Assembly: GCF_014699115.1 (NCBI RefSeq)
Contig: NZ_JACXAD010000008.1
Coordinates: 62,001-126,000, forward strand
Direction of reading: 5' to 3'
Source of the DNA: Hymenobacter montanus
GTDB taxonomy: Bacteria > Bacteroidota > Bacteroidia > Cytophagales > Hymenobacteraceae
DNA: 64,000 nt
Shown here piece by piece: positions 17,395-26,135 of this stretch (positions within the stretch are counted from its first letter, which is position 1; each line of letters opens with the position of its first letter). The notes beneath the pieces were generated by a model. It was not told the origin of the DNA and searched no databases. It saw nothing but the letters and a program-made list of their open reading frames with translations. The translations under genes were made by a program, and so were the position numbers.

Positions 17395-19380
17395 ATGAAG
17401 TTGGTGAATTGCTGTTTATTGTTACTACTTACGCTTGGCGCGGGGAGGGTCCGGGCACAAGAGTGCCCCCCCACGCTGCCGATGCCCAGCTGCACGTTTC
17501 AGGCCATCGACCCTATGGGCCGGGAGGTTAATTCTCTATGCGTAGGCCAGACTGTGAGGTTCAGGCCCTGCCCCGACCGCGGTATTCGGTTAACACTGGT
17601 ATATTACGGCTTACTGCTCAAGAATAGCACCGGGTCTGATAAGTGCGTACGGGACAGCTTGTCTAGGCTGCTTAGTTGGTCGTACACTCCCGCGCCCGGC
17701 GTGGATACGGTGACCGTGTGGGAATTGGTCAACGAGGCGGGTAGGCGCACGTACTACATCCGCAAATTTCGAGTCTACGACACTCCGGCACCAGCTTTCA
17801 CCCTGGTACCTTGCGTCGGTAATTTGGTTCAGGTGACGGTGACGGACGCGACCTATGACAGCTATGAGGTGCAAGTAGGCACCGGAGCCTTCCAACGCAT
17901 TGACCGGAACCTACCCACCACGCTGTCCGGGCCCGCCGGAAGCCCCGTCACGGTGCTGGGTAGCTACTCGACCAATGGGGCTTGCAAGGGTAGCAATCGC
18001 CTGACCATTCCCACGCTGGCCCCGCCTCAAACGCCCTTGTTCACCAGCCTTGCCTTGGCGGCGCCACTGCCGGGCAGTCCGGCCACGCTGGAGGTGGGCC
18101 AACTACCACCTGGCTACCGCTACACCCTGCAGGCCGCGGAAGCTAACGCCCCGGGGGGCTACCGGGACGTAGCTAACGTGCCCGCCGGCACTTCCTCATT
18201 CAGCCTCCCATCAACCCAGAAAGGCTGTTACCGACTGCTCCGCAGCGACTTTTGTGAGAACAGCAAGGAGTTTTCATCTTCTATCTGCACGCTCAGCCTC
18301 ACAGGGAGCTCGGCGGGCGGGCGCAACCAGCTGCAGCTCGACGACGCGGGTGTCGGAGCGACTTACAGCGTCACCCGCGACAACGTCACGCTCCCCAATG
18401 CCAGCCTCATCCCCATTTCCGGCGGGCTGGAAGACCCTAACGTGGAATGCGGCACTACCTACACCTACCGGGTGACGGCTACCCAGACGGGCGGGGGCAC
18501 CGCCATTTCCAATCCGGTTTCCATTACCACGCGGTCGACCATCCCCCCGCCCCGGCCGCTGCTGGTGGCGAGCTTTAACCTGCGGAACGTCTTGGAGCTC
18601 ACGGCCCTAACTTCCTCCGGGGTCCCCTTGCCCAAAGGCGGTACTCTACGCTACCGCCGGGCGGCGGGCGGGCAGCCGCCGGTCGACTTTGGCACCGTGG
18701 CCAGCACGAGGGTTCGGCGCGATTCGGCAGACCTGGCCGGGCTCCTGGCTCAGCCTCCTTGCTACACCATGGTGCTGACCGACTTGTGCGGCAACGCCGC
18801 GCCCGAAAGCTCAGCGGCTTGCCCGGCCCTGCTCACGGCCCGCGCCGCCGACGCCGAGGGCACCACCGTCGCCCTCAGCTGGACGCCCTTTACTGGCCCC
18901 GCACCCAACGCCACCACCTATACCTTGCAGCGCCTGGCCCGCGATGGCAGCGTGCTCAGCACCGTACCGATAGGCAGCGGCACTACCTACACCGACTTCA
19001 CCCCGCCTGCCGACCAGCAGCGACTGCGCTACCGCCTACTTATTCAGGGGGCCGGGCTGCCGGCCGGTAGGGTTAGCTACTCCAACCTGGCCACCGTTAC
19101 GCGGCGCATTACGCTCGCCATCCCCACGGCCTTCACGCCCAATGGCGACGGGCTCAACGACTTGCTCGAAGTGAAAGGCCGCTACCTGCGCAACTACCTC
19201 TTTGTGGTTGTCGATCGCAATGGCCAGGAAGTATTTCGCAGCACCCAGCGCGACCAAGTATGGGACGGCACCATCAGAGGGCAGCCGCCGGTGCTGGGGG
19301 CGTACGCCTGGCGGTTTCAGCAAGAGAGCGAAGAGGGACCTCCCTTTACGGCTACCGGCTCGGTCACGATTTTAAAGTAG
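17395..19380 (+). CDS. Secreted protein with T9SS type B (gliding-motility C-terminal) sorting domain
   Basis: 661 residues from the ATG at 17395, which directly precedes a clean signal peptide (KLVNCCLLLLLTLGAGRVRAQ). The middle is made of Ig/fibronectin-type beta domains (paired Cys, for example ECGTTYTYRVTAT and a TVALSWTPF...TTYTLQRL repeat) without a catalytic domain. The last about 90 residues are a type B sorting domain: IPTAFTPNGDGLNDLLEVKG, then FVVVDRNGQEVFRS, VWDG and PVLGAYAWRF. By family it is exported by the type IX system and kept on or released from the cell surface. It stands alone between hutH and ybaB; the partner or ligand is unknown. Confidence 0.85.
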   Translation: MKLVNCCLLLLLTLGAGRVRAQECPPTLPMPSCTFQAIDPMGREVNSLCVGQTVRFRPCPDRGIRLTLVYYGLLLKNSTGSDKCVRDSLSRLLSWSYTPAPGVDTVTVWELVNEAGRRTYYIRKFRVYDTPAPAFTLVPCVGNLVQVTVTDATYDSYEVQVGTGAFQRIDRNLPTTLSGPAGSPVTVLGSYSTNGACKGSNRLTIPTLAPPQTPLFTSLALAAPLPGSPATLEVGQLPPGYRYTLQAAEANAPGGYRDVANVPAGTSSFSLPSTQKGCYRLLRSDFCENSKEFSSSICTLSLTGSSAGGRNQLQLDDAGVGATYSVTRDNVTLPNASLIPISGGLEDPNVECGTTYTYRVTATQTGGGTAISNPVSITTRSTIPPPRPLLVASFNLRNVLELTALTSSGVPLPKGGTLRYRRAAGGQPPVDFGTVASTRVRRDSADLAGLLAQPPCYTMVLTDLCGNAAPESSAACPALLTARAADAEGTTVALSWTPFTGPAPNATTYTLQRLARDGSVLSTVPIGSGTTYTDFTPPADQQRLRYRLLIQGAGLPAGRVSYSNLATVTRRITLAIPTAFTPNGDGLNDLLEVKGRYLRNYLFVVVDRNGQEVFRSTQRDQVWDGTIRGQPPVLGAYAWRFQQESEEGPPFTATGSVTILK

Positions 19381-19536
19381 AGCAGCGACGACTACGGGCC
19401 GGCTATTTTGAGCCTGAACTCGTACGCTACCCCTAGCGGTCCGGGTTTTCGGCAGCTTCCCGCTGAAGCTGGGCGCACTTTCCGGCCGTTTAGTTGTTCC
19501 TTGCTCACTATTAACCGAAACCCGATAACTAAACTT

Positions 19537-19875
19537 ATGGCATTCGACCTCACCGGCATGATGGGCAAAGTAAAAGAGCTGCAGGACAAGATGCAGCAGG
19601 CCCAGCAAGAACTCGAACACCTCACCGCGACCGGGGAAGCCGGCGGTGGCCTCGTGCGCGCCACGGCCAACGGCCACCGTAAAATCCTCAAGCTCAGCAT
19701 CGACGAGAGCCTGCTCACGCCGCAGGACCGCGACATGCTGGCCGACCTCGTGGTCGCCGCCGTAAACAAGGCCCTCGACGAAGCCGCCGAGCTGGCCCGT
19801 CAGGAGCTGCAACGCAAAACCAGCGGCCTGATGCCCAACGTGCCCGGCCTCGACCTGACCGGCTTTGGAGCCTAG
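19537..19875 (+). CDS. YbaB/EbfC-type nucleoid-associated protein
   Basis: 112 residues, the usual size. MMGKVKELQDKMQQAQQEL forms the first helix, EAGGGLVRATANGHRKILKLSID the small sheet, and LLTPQDRDMLADLVVAAVNKAL the second helix. The family is a dimeric DNA-binding protein often found next to dnaX/recR in other bacteria; here it precedes a glycosyltransferase. The ATG at 19537 is chosen because it gives the family N-terminus (AFDLTGMMGKVK); the upstream open frame has no match. The next gene starts 21 bases downstream, so co-transcription is likely. Confidence 0.92.
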   Translation: MAFDLTGMMGKVKELQDKMQQAQQELEHLTATGEAGGGLVRATANGHRKILKLSIDESLLTPQDRDMLADLVVAAVNKALDEAAELARQELQRKTSGLMPNVPGLDLTGFGA

Positions 19876-19896
19876 TTTAACGAAGCGCGAAGAAGA

Positions 19897-21027
19897 ATGA
19901 AATTGAAGTATGAGGAAGCAGCGGCCGGGCACGGGAAGGACCAACCAGATGATGACCATTCCGCCGGGCTCACTTCTACCGCCTCATTAAGCCCACGCCC
20001 GGGCGCCTGCGCCGACGTCGCCATTGTTATCCTGAACTGGAATGGCGCCGGCTTCCTGCGCCGCTTCCTGCCCGGCGTGCTCACCCACGCCGACGGCGCT
20101 CGCGTGGTGGTAGCCGACAATGCCTCGACTGATGACTCGGTGGAACTGCTGGCCCGCGACTTTCCCGCGGTGGAGCTGCTGCTACTCGACCGCAACTTTG
20201 GTTTCTGCGAAGGCTACAACCAGGCCCTGGCCCAAGTCGACAGCGACTTTTTCGTGCTGCTCAACTCCGATGTGGAAGTGAACCTGGGCTGGCTGCGCCC
20301 CCTGCGCAGGTTGCTGGAAGTCAACCCGCTCATCGCGGCGGTTCAGCCCAAGCTGCTGGCCCACGCCGACCCCACCTACTTTGAATACGCGGGCGCGGGT
20401 GGCGGCTACCTCGACCGGCTGGCTTACCCCTTCTGCCGCGGTCGCCTCTTCGACACCCTCGAGAAAGACCGCGGCCAGTACGACGACCCCCGCCCCGTGG
20501 CCTGGGCCAGCGGCGCCTGCCTGCTGGTACGCCGCAGCGCCTGGCAAGCCCTCGGCGGCCTGGAGCCGGCCTTCTTCGCCCACATGGAAGAGATCGACTT
20601 CTGCTGGCGCCTCTGGAACGCCGGGCACGAAGTGTGGTACCACGGCGGCAGCGCCGTGCAGCACGTGGGCGGCGGCACCCTGCCCAAAACCAACCCGCGC
20701 AAAACCTACCTTAATTTTCGCAACGGGCTCGCCTTGCTCTACAAAAACGCGGCGCCCGGCGAGCTGCTGCCCGCCCTGCTGCAACGGTTGCTGCTCGATG
20801 GCGTAGCCGGCCTGCGGTTCCTGGCCAGCGGCCAGTTGGCCAACTGCTGGGCCGTTGTGCGCGCTCACTTCAGCTTTTATGGGCAGTTAGGCTACTGGCG
20901 CAAACGGCGCCGCCTGGCTCAGCCACATTTGCGGGTTGCCGAGCGCCCCGGAGTATACAATGGCAGCTTGGTGTGGGCCTACTTCGGGCGCAGCAAGCGA
21001 AAGTTCAGCGAATTAGGTTTGAAGTAG
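19897..21027 (+). CDS. Family 2 glycosyltransferase (rhamnosyltransferase-like)
   Basis: 376 residues. After about 40 variable residues the GT-A fold begins: VAIVILNWNGAGFLRRFL, then VVADNASTDDSVELLAR, NFGFCEGYNQAL and the metal-binding FVLLNSDVEV. Further on are ASGACLLVRRSAW and AHMEEIDFCWRLWNAGHEV, as in the WbbL-type branch that moves sugars onto cell-surface glycans. No membrane segment is obvious. It probably shares a transcript with ybaB (21-base gap). Confidence 0.9.
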   Translation: MKLKYEEAAAGHGKDQPDDDHSAGLTSTASLSPRPGACADVAIVILNWNGAGFLRRFLPGVLTHADGARVVVADNASTDDSVELLARDFPAVELLLLDRNFGFCEGYNQALAQVDSDFFVLLNSDVEVNLGWLRPLRRLLEVNPLIAAVQPKLLAHADPTYFEYAGAGGGYLDRLAYPFCRGRLFDTLEKDRGQYDDPRPVAWASGACLLVRRSAWQALGGLEPAFFAHMEEIDFCWRLWNAGHEVWYHGGSAVQHVGGGTLPKTNPRKTYLNFRNGLALLYKNAAPGELLPALLQRLLLDGVAGLRFLASGQLANCWAVVRAHFSFYGQLGYWRKRRRLAQPHLRVAERPGVYNGSLVWAYFGRSKRKFSELGLK

Positions 21028-21474
21028 CAGGACCAGGCCGCCCGCGGTCGTGAGCAGGCAGCAGCGAGAAGAACTGACTTCCCGGTTAAAACTACTTTGA
21101 TTTCAAAAATCAAAAAGGAAAGCTCGGTCTCTGTCCAAGGCACCTAGAGAAAGGTTAGTCCTATAGGTAAGAAGGCAGTGCCAGCGCGCATTGAGGCTGT
21201 GTTACCGCTGGTTTCGCATCTGCGAGGCGGGCCTGGCAAGAGACCAGGTGCTGCCAACGGGGCATTACCGACGTGCAGCAGCGCCGGCTAGCCGCTATCT
21301 GCGGGCTTCGCCCAAGGCCGGAAGGCCTGGGCGGGGCGTCATAAACGCCAAGCCAAGTGGCAGTACGGCAAGACTTGCGCCTCCGCCACCTATACCTTGC
21401 TTAAGAACTGGGTTTTAGCTTATCTAACTTGATAATTCAGCCCGAAAAGATGGCTGGGCTTGGTAGGACAAGCC
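21028..21474. other. Intergenic region without recognised feature
   Basis: 447 bases between the GT2 stop and the convergent pspC-like gene. I see no terminator with a T-run, no tRNA and no conserved open frame; the plus-strand frame 21191-21418 is Arg/Pro-rich and looks like chance. Confidence 0.5.
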
Positions 21475-21693
21475 TTACAAATCCCACACGGTGCTGCGCT
21501 GCTGGCGCATGGCCCGGCGCACGTTCAGCCAAAAAGCCCCGGCGAAATAGAGCACGATGGGCGAGCCAAACGTGAAAAACGACGCGTACACGAATGAGAG
21601 GCGCACGCTGCGCGTACTAAAGCCCCACTTCTGAGCCAGGACCGAACACAAACCAAAAGACTGCGTTTCGAGGTAGTCAGTGAAGCGTTTCAT
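21475..21693 (-). CDS. PspC domain protein
   Basis: 72 residues from the ATG at 21693. The family core is seen: a short N-terminal region KRFTDYLETQSFGLCSVLAQ, then WGFSTRSVRLSFVYASFFTF and a hydrophobic segment GSPIVLYFAGAFWLNV forming one or two membrane spans, and a basic tail RRAMRQQRS. PspC proteins are small inner-membrane proteins linked to envelope stress; no other psp gene is nearby. The longer frame upstream of the chosen Met is not conserved-looking. Confidence 0.82.
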   Translation of the reverse strand: MKRFTDYLETQSFGLCSVLAQKWGFSTRSVRLSFVYASFFTFGSPIVLYFAGAFWLNVRRAMRQQRSTVWDL

Positions 21694-21772
21694 GGATGGG
21701 TAGCGGCGAGGAAAATACAGATTGTCTGGGCTAAGATAAGGCACTGAACGGGCTAGGCCAAGCGTAACAACG

Positions 21773-21780
21773 TAATTTTG
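21773..21780 (+). promoter_or_regulatory. Candidate -7 promoter element for the TPR lipoprotein
   Basis: TAATTTTG fits TAnnTTTG and lies 76 bases before the ATG at 21857. Confidence 0.45.
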
Positions 21781-21856
21781 CCCGCACGGTTCCGGCTACT
21801 TCCGGGGCTTCTACGTTTGAGGACTTGGTTTTTGTTTTCCTGCGCCGCGCTTCTTG

Positions 21857-23665
21857 ATGGTAAATTTTTTGCGCCCTACGGCCCCTGGGCTCCTGGCAGC
21901 CACCCTGTTATTATCGGCTTGCTCCTTACCGCGGGTCTTGAAAGAGGCCGAAGCCGGGCGCACGGTGGTAGCGCGTCCCGCCCTGCTCACCGCCTCGGGT
22001 GAGACCGTGCCTTTTGAGGTAATGACCCGCGTGCCGGCTCGGCACCTGCGCAAGGGTGTAGCCTACGAGCTGCTGCTGCGCTACCGCTACGAGCACGGCC
22101 TGCGTGAGGACACTCTGGGCCGCATTACCTTCACAGTTGGCAACTACGTGTACGATGAGGAAAACAAAGGGCAGCTCCTGGCCACCCAGAAGTTCACCTT
22201 GCCCAACACGCCCAACCGCAACCCCGGCGAGTTACTAGCCCACGCCCAGGTGCGGGAGCTCAAAGCCAATGGGCGCGTGCTCCGGGCGGCCGACGACGTC
22301 CGCGTGGCCCGCGGCATCGGCGACCCCACCCGCCTCGTCACCCGCGAAGACACGGTGCTGAGCCTGTTGCCCGAGCACGCCAGCAATTCGATGAGTGGCA
22401 CCCGGGTGTTGCCCTTCTTTTTCGATGAAGGCCAGTGGTTTGTGCGCGGCTACCTCGGCACCAACGTGGCCGCCCTGGAAGACCTCATCGATGCCAACCA
22501 GCAAACCACCCAGGTGCTCATCATCGCCGGACACTCGCCCGACTCAGTTGATGCCCATAACCGCGCCCTGGCCAGCAAGCGCGTGCGCATGCTGCTGTAT
22601 TACTACAAGGAACGGGTGAAGATGTTCTCCTATCTCAATAAGGTTCAGAACATTAAATTCGACACCCTGGCGTACACCCGGCGCTGGGACACCTTTCTGA
22701 GCAAGGTCATGACCTCGGCCCTGAAATCGGAGCAGATGGATTCCGTAGTAAGCATCATCAACGACGCCCAGGGTACGTTCGAAGACAAGGAGAAGGCCCT
22801 GCACCAGCTTTCGTACTTCGACTACATTCAACAGTACATCTACCCGGTGCTGCGTTTCGGCACCGTGGCCGTAACGTATACCGCACCCAAGCGCTACGAC
22901 TCCGAAGTATACCTGCTCTCGAAAAAAATCCTGGACAAGCAGGCCGAGACCGAAGCGCTCACGCCCGAGGAGCTGCGCTACTCGGCCACGCTTACGCCGC
23001 TGCTGGCCGAGAAGCAGCGCATCTACGAAATGGCGGCGGCGAACACCAACAGCTGGGAAGCCTTTCACAACCTGGGGGTAATTCTGCTGCAGCGCGCCGA
23101 GAAGGAGTTGACCGAAAAAATGCGTAATACCTACCGCCGCCGGGCGGCCGTCAACTTTACCATGGCGGCCCATCGTAACCCCACGGCGGAGTCCTTCTAC
23201 TACGCCGCCATTGCCTACCACCGGGCCGGCGACCGTCCCGAAGCCCTGCAGAACTACGACTACGCCATCAAGCTGGGCGGCCAACGAACGCTGCTGCGCA
23301 AGATTTTCTCGGACCGGGCCGCCCTGGAGATTGAGCTAGGGCAGCCCGACCAAGCCCTGCGCAGCCTGCAATATGCTGGTCCCTCCTACCAAAATGCCCT
23401 GAACCGGGGGTTAGTACTGCTGGGCCGTGAGGGGTATGACCTGGCGTTGCAGCAGTACCTCCTGGCCCATCACTTACGCCCCCAGGCGGCAGCTCCGCTC
23501 TACGGCATGGCGGTAGTGGCCGCACGCCGAAAAAACGAGCCCGCCATGGGTAAGCTGCTGAAGCAGGCCGTGGCGCTCGACCGCAGCTACGCCCAGCGGG
23601 CCGTCGAAGACCTGGAATTTCTGGATTATTCCCAGAGTAAGGTATTTCAGGAAGCGCTACGCTAA
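21857..23665 (+). CDS. Lipoprotein with OmpA-like middle and TPR-type C-terminus
   Basis: 602 residues. The N-terminus is a lipoprotein signal (APGLLAATLLLSACS, lipobox Cys near residue 22). Residues about 60-180 form a beta domain (FEVMTRVPARHLRKG, GRITFTVGNYVYDEE). Then comes a partial OmpA-type peptidoglycan-binding-like pattern (VLIIAGHSPDS...NRALASKRVRMLLYYY), and TPR-like helices fill about residues 390-600 (AFHNLGVILLQRAEKEL, AESFYYAAIAYHRAGDRPEAL, YQNALNRGLVLLGREGYDLAL). It probably sits at the inner face of the outer membrane. Its stop is 72 bases before pdhB, which has its own promoter. No precise role can be given. Confidence 0.78.
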   Translation: MVNFLRPTAPGLLAATLLLSACSLPRVLKEAEAGRTVVARPALLTASGETVPFEVMTRVPARHLRKGVAYELLLRYRYEHGLREDTLGRITFTVGNYVYDEENKGQLLATQKFTLPNTPNRNPGELLAHAQVRELKANGRVLRAADDVRVARGIGDPTRLVTREDTVLSLLPEHASNSMSGTRVLPFFFDEGQWFVRGYLGTNVAALEDLIDANQQTTQVLIIAGHSPDSVDAHNRALASKRVRMLLYYYKERVKMFSYLNKVQNIKFDTLAYTRRWDTFLSKVMTSALKSEQMDSVVSIINDAQGTFEDKEKALHQLSYFDYIQQYIYPVLRFGTVAVTYTAPKRYDSEVYLLSKKILDKQAETEALTPEELRYSATLTPLLAEKQRIYEMAAANTNSWEAFHNLGVILLQRAEKELTEKMRNTYRRRAAVNFTMAAHRNPTAESFYYAAIAYHRAGDRPEALQNYDYAIKLGGQRTLLRKIFSDRAALEIELGQPDQALRSLQYAGPSYQNALNRGLVLLGREGYDLALQQYLLAHHLRPQAAAPLYGMAVVAARRKNEPAMGKLLKQAVALDRSYAQRAVEDLEFLDYSQSKVFQEALR

Positions 23666-23691
23666 TCATTGCCCATCCGCCCGGCTCATCG

Positions 23692-23699
23692 TAGCTTTG
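23692..23699 (+). promoter_or_regulatory. pdhB promoter, Bacteroidota -7 element
   Basis: TAGCTTTG fits TAnnTTTG, with TTG at 23669-23671 (spacing 20) as -33 element, and it is 38 bases before the ATG at 23738. Confidence 0.65.
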
Positions 23700-23737
23700 C
23701 CAGCCGGCTCAAAACCGCTGTTTACCTAAAGAAAATC

Positions 23738-24721
23738 ATGCGTCAGATTCAATTTCGTGAGGCCTTGCGCGAGGCCATGTCCGAGGAAATGCGCCGCGAC
23801 CCGCGGGTGTTCCTCATGGGCGAAGAAGTAGCCGAATACAACGGGGCCTACAAAGTGAGCCAAGGCATGCTCGACGAATTCGGCCCGGAGCGGGTGATTG
23901 ACACCCCTATTGCCGAGCTGGGTTTTGCCGGCATCGGCGTCGGGGCCGCCGCCAACGGGCTGATTCCGGTCATTGAATTCATGACCTTTAACTTCTCGCT
24001 CGTGGCCATCGACCAAGTTATCAACTCGGCCGCGAAGCTGTATTCCATGTCGGGCGGCCAGTACTCCTGCCCCATCGTGTTCCGGGGCCCCACCGGCAAC
24101 GCCGGCATGCTCTCGTCGCAGCACTCGCAGAACTTCGAAAACTGGTACGCCAACACTCCCGGCCTCAAAGTGGTGGTTCCCAGCAACCCCTACGACGCCA
24201 AAGGCCTGCTGAAAGCAGCAATCCGCGACCCCGACCCGGTGATTTTTATGGAGTCGGAGCTGATGTACGGCGACAAGGGCGACGTGCCCGAGGAAGAATA
24301 TCTGCTCGAGATCGGCAAGGCCAATGTGGTGCGCCCCGGCCAGCACGTGACCCTGGTGAGCTTCGGCAAGATGATGAAGATTGCCTACGCCGCCGCCGAT
24401 GAGTTGGTTAAGGAAGGCATCGAAGCCGAAGTAATCGACCTGCGCTCGGTGCGCCCGATTGATTACGACACCCTGGTTAACTCGGTGAAGAAAACCAATC
24501 GCCTGGTCGTGATAGAAGAAGCCTGGCCCCTGGCCAGCATCTCGGGCGAGCTGGCCTACATCGTGCAACGACGGGCCTTCGACTACCTCGACGCGCCCGT
24601 TATCCGCATCACCTGCGCCGACGTCCCCCTGCCCTACGCGCCCACCCTTATCGAAGCCTCGCTGCCCAACGTAGCCCGCGTCGTAAAAGCCGTGAAAGAA
24701 GTGACGTACGCCAAGGCATAA
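23738..24721 (+). CDS. pdhB: Pyruvate dehydrogenase E1 component, beta subunit
   Basis: 327 residues, the normal length. MRQIQFREALREAMSEEMRR starts the pyrimidine-binding domain; MGEEVAEYNGAYKVSQG and IDTPIAELGFAGIGVGAA hold the thiamine diphosphate contact (Glu in TPIAE). The C-terminal transketolase domain shows VTLVSFGKMM, EVIDLRSVRPID and VIEEAWPLASIS. With the alpha subunit (not in the window) it decarboxylates pyruvate and feeds acetyl groups to E2. The ATG at 23738 was taken over the longer frame because it matches the family start and lies behind a good promoter. A strong terminator follows. Confidence 0.94.
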   Translation: MRQIQFREALREAMSEEMRRDPRVFLMGEEVAEYNGAYKVSQGMLDEFGPERVIDTPIAELGFAGIGVGAAANGLIPVIEFMTFNFSLVAIDQVINSAAKLYSMSGGQYSCPIVFRGPTGNAGMLSSQHSQNFENWYANTPGLKVVVPSNPYDAKGLLKAAIRDPDPVIFMESELMYGDKGDVPEEEYLLEIGKANVVRPGQHVTLVSFGKMMKIAYAAADELVKEGIEAEVIDLRSVRPIDYDTLVNSVKKTNRLVVIEEAWPLASISGELAYIVQRRAFDYLDAPVIRITCADVPLPYAPTLIEASLPNVARVVKAVKEVTYAKA

Positions 24722-24740
24722 GCGTCTGACCTGTAACGTA

Positions 24741-24782
24741 AAGAAAGCCTCGTGAGCTGGTGCTGACGAGGCTTTCTTATAT
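24741..24782 (+). terminator. Terminator of pdhB
   Basis: A 12-bp perfect stem (AAGAAAGCCTCG at 24741-24752 with its complement at 24767-24778) lies 19 bases after the stop codon; the stem itself ends in a T-rich strand. Confidence 0.88.
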
Positions 24783-24942
24783 TCTGGCGAAAGGCGCACT
24801 ATCCCAACGCTGCACTGAGCGGGTGCAGTTACCGGGCCGTGCGGCAGCGGACTAGCCACCCCAAACAACAAACCCGGCCCGCCCCAAGCCCCGGCGAATA
24901 TTGCCAGTCCGTAAAATGGCAGCGCAGCCGGCTGTTGGCGTG

Positions 24943-24986
24943 GCACCCCACGGGGGCTCGGCTTCATCCGAGCCCCCGTGGGGTGC
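24943..24986. repeat. 19-bp perfect inverted repeat
   Basis: GCACCCCACGGGGGCTCGG (24943-24961) and its exact complement (24968-24986) flank a six-base loop. There is no T-run, and it lies 68 bases before the DinB-type gene. It may be a REP-type element or a stem in the 5' leader of that gene. Confidence 0.8.
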
Positions 24987-25054
24987 AGTCGGATTGTTGC
25001 CGTACCTTTTGGGCCCCGCTGCCCTTCGAGCCACTTTTTCGCCATCCCACCGCA

Positions 25055-25621
25055 ATGAATCACCGCCTCCACCTCAAGTTTGAGCAACTGGAACGGGCCA
25101 CCGAACGCTTGCTGACCACCGCCGAAGCCCTGGGGCCAGCCAGCGGCACGGCGCCCGCACCCGGCGAGTGGTCAGCCGCTCAAGTAGTACACCACCTGCT
25201 GTTTATCGAAGGCAACATTATTCAGTACGTGCAGAAGAAGCTCTTGGCCGACGAGTACCTGCCCAAAGTGGGGCTCTTCACCCGCCTGCGGGCCCGGACG
25301 GTGCGCTTCCTGCTGCGCCTGCCCGGCCTTAGGTTTAAGGCTCCGCGCGGGGTGGCCACCCTCACCGAGGCCGGCAATCTGCCATCCCTGCCCGAGCTGC
25401 GCCATACGTGGGAAGCCTCGCGCCGCCAGCTCGAGCGGCTGCTCAATGAGTTTCCGAGCCAGCTGCTGAACCGGGCGGTTTTTCCTCATCCCCGTTCAGG
25501 TAGAATAACCATTTACCAAGTGATGGAATTTCTGTTGGACCACCTCTTGCACCATCAGCAGCAACTGGACCGCATCACGAGGGCGCTGCGGCCAGTGGCG
25601 CCCTCGTTGACCGAGAATTAA
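25055..25621 (+). CDS. DinB superfamily protein
   Basis: 188 residues from the ATG at 25055. The four-helix DinB pattern is visible: an N-terminal helix (LKFEQLERATERLLTTAEAL), WSAAQVVHHLLFIEG with the first metal-ligand His pair, and the C-terminal MEFLLDHLLHHQQQL with further His. Such proteins are putative metal-dependent hydrolases or thiol transferases; the substrate is unknown. Its stop is one base away from the stop of the convergent thioesterase gene. Confidence 0.82.
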   Translation: MNHRLHLKFEQLERATERLLTTAEALGPASGTAPAPGEWSAAQVVHHLLFIEGNIIQYVQKKLLADEYLPKVGLFTRLRARTVRFLLRLPGLRFKAPRGVATLTEAGNLPSLPELRHTWEASRRQLERLLNEFPSQLLNRAVFPHPRSGRITIYQVMEFLLDHLLHHQQQLDRITRALRPVAPSLTEN

Positions 25622-25622
25622 A

Positions 25623-26051
25623 TCAGCAGGGTTGAGCCTCGTAGACCGCCATGGTTTTGAAGGCCGCGGTGAGGTCGGCGGGCGGCACGGCCAGCTTGCG
25701 GCGGTCGAGGTCGAGCCAGGCTCCTTCGACCGTAACCGTGGCCGCTGCCCGGCCATCGGCCTTGTAAATCGTGTGCAGGATGGTCCACCGCGAGCCATCG
25801 TCGCGGACGGACACCAACTGGGTATCGACCCGAATCTCTTCGCCGATGTGCACCTCTTTTATAAACTTGGTTTCTTCGCGAAACAAAATGGGGCCCAGCC
25901 GCAGCTTCGCCAGCCGGGCGGCATCGTAGCCCCACTGGGTTAGCAGAACGATGCGTTGGTCGGCGGCATAGTCGGCGTAAGCCGAGTGACGCATGTGGCC
26001 GTTAGGGTCCATATCGGCCCAACGGGTACGGTAGACGAGGGAGTTAGACAT
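25623..26051 (-). CDS. Acyl-CoA thioesterase, 4HBT (hotdog) family
   Basis: 142 residues. YRTRWADMDPNGHMRHSAYADYAADQR holds the hotdog active-site region (Asp and the NGH-type turn). This is followed by GPILFREETKFIKEVHIGEEI and DGSRWTILHTIYKADGRAAATVTVEGAW, as in YbgC-like thioesterases that cleave acyl-CoA esters in the cytosol. It is convergent with the DinB gene with a one-base gap, so the two transcripts must overlap or share a termination zone. Confidence 0.9.
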   Translation of the reverse strand: MSNSLVYRTRWADMDPNGHMRHSAYADYAADQRIVLLTQWGYDAARLAKLRLGPILFREETKFIKEVHIGEEIRVDTQLVSVRDDGSRWTILHTIYKADGRAAATVTVEGAWLDLDRRKLAVPPADLTAAFKTMAVYEAQPC

Positions 26052-26135
26052 AGCTACGTAGAAAAGGGAATGTAGTGGAAAGAGAAACTGGTGGTACGGG
26101 GTAGGACTTGGGAATTACGCTCGGGCAGCCCTACC

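Noticed and set aside
23726..25087. Long minus-strand open frame (453 codons) across pdhB
   Set aside because: It is the antisense of a clear pdhB gene; the translation is His/Gly/Val-rich with no domain, as is usual for antisense frames in GC-rich DNA.
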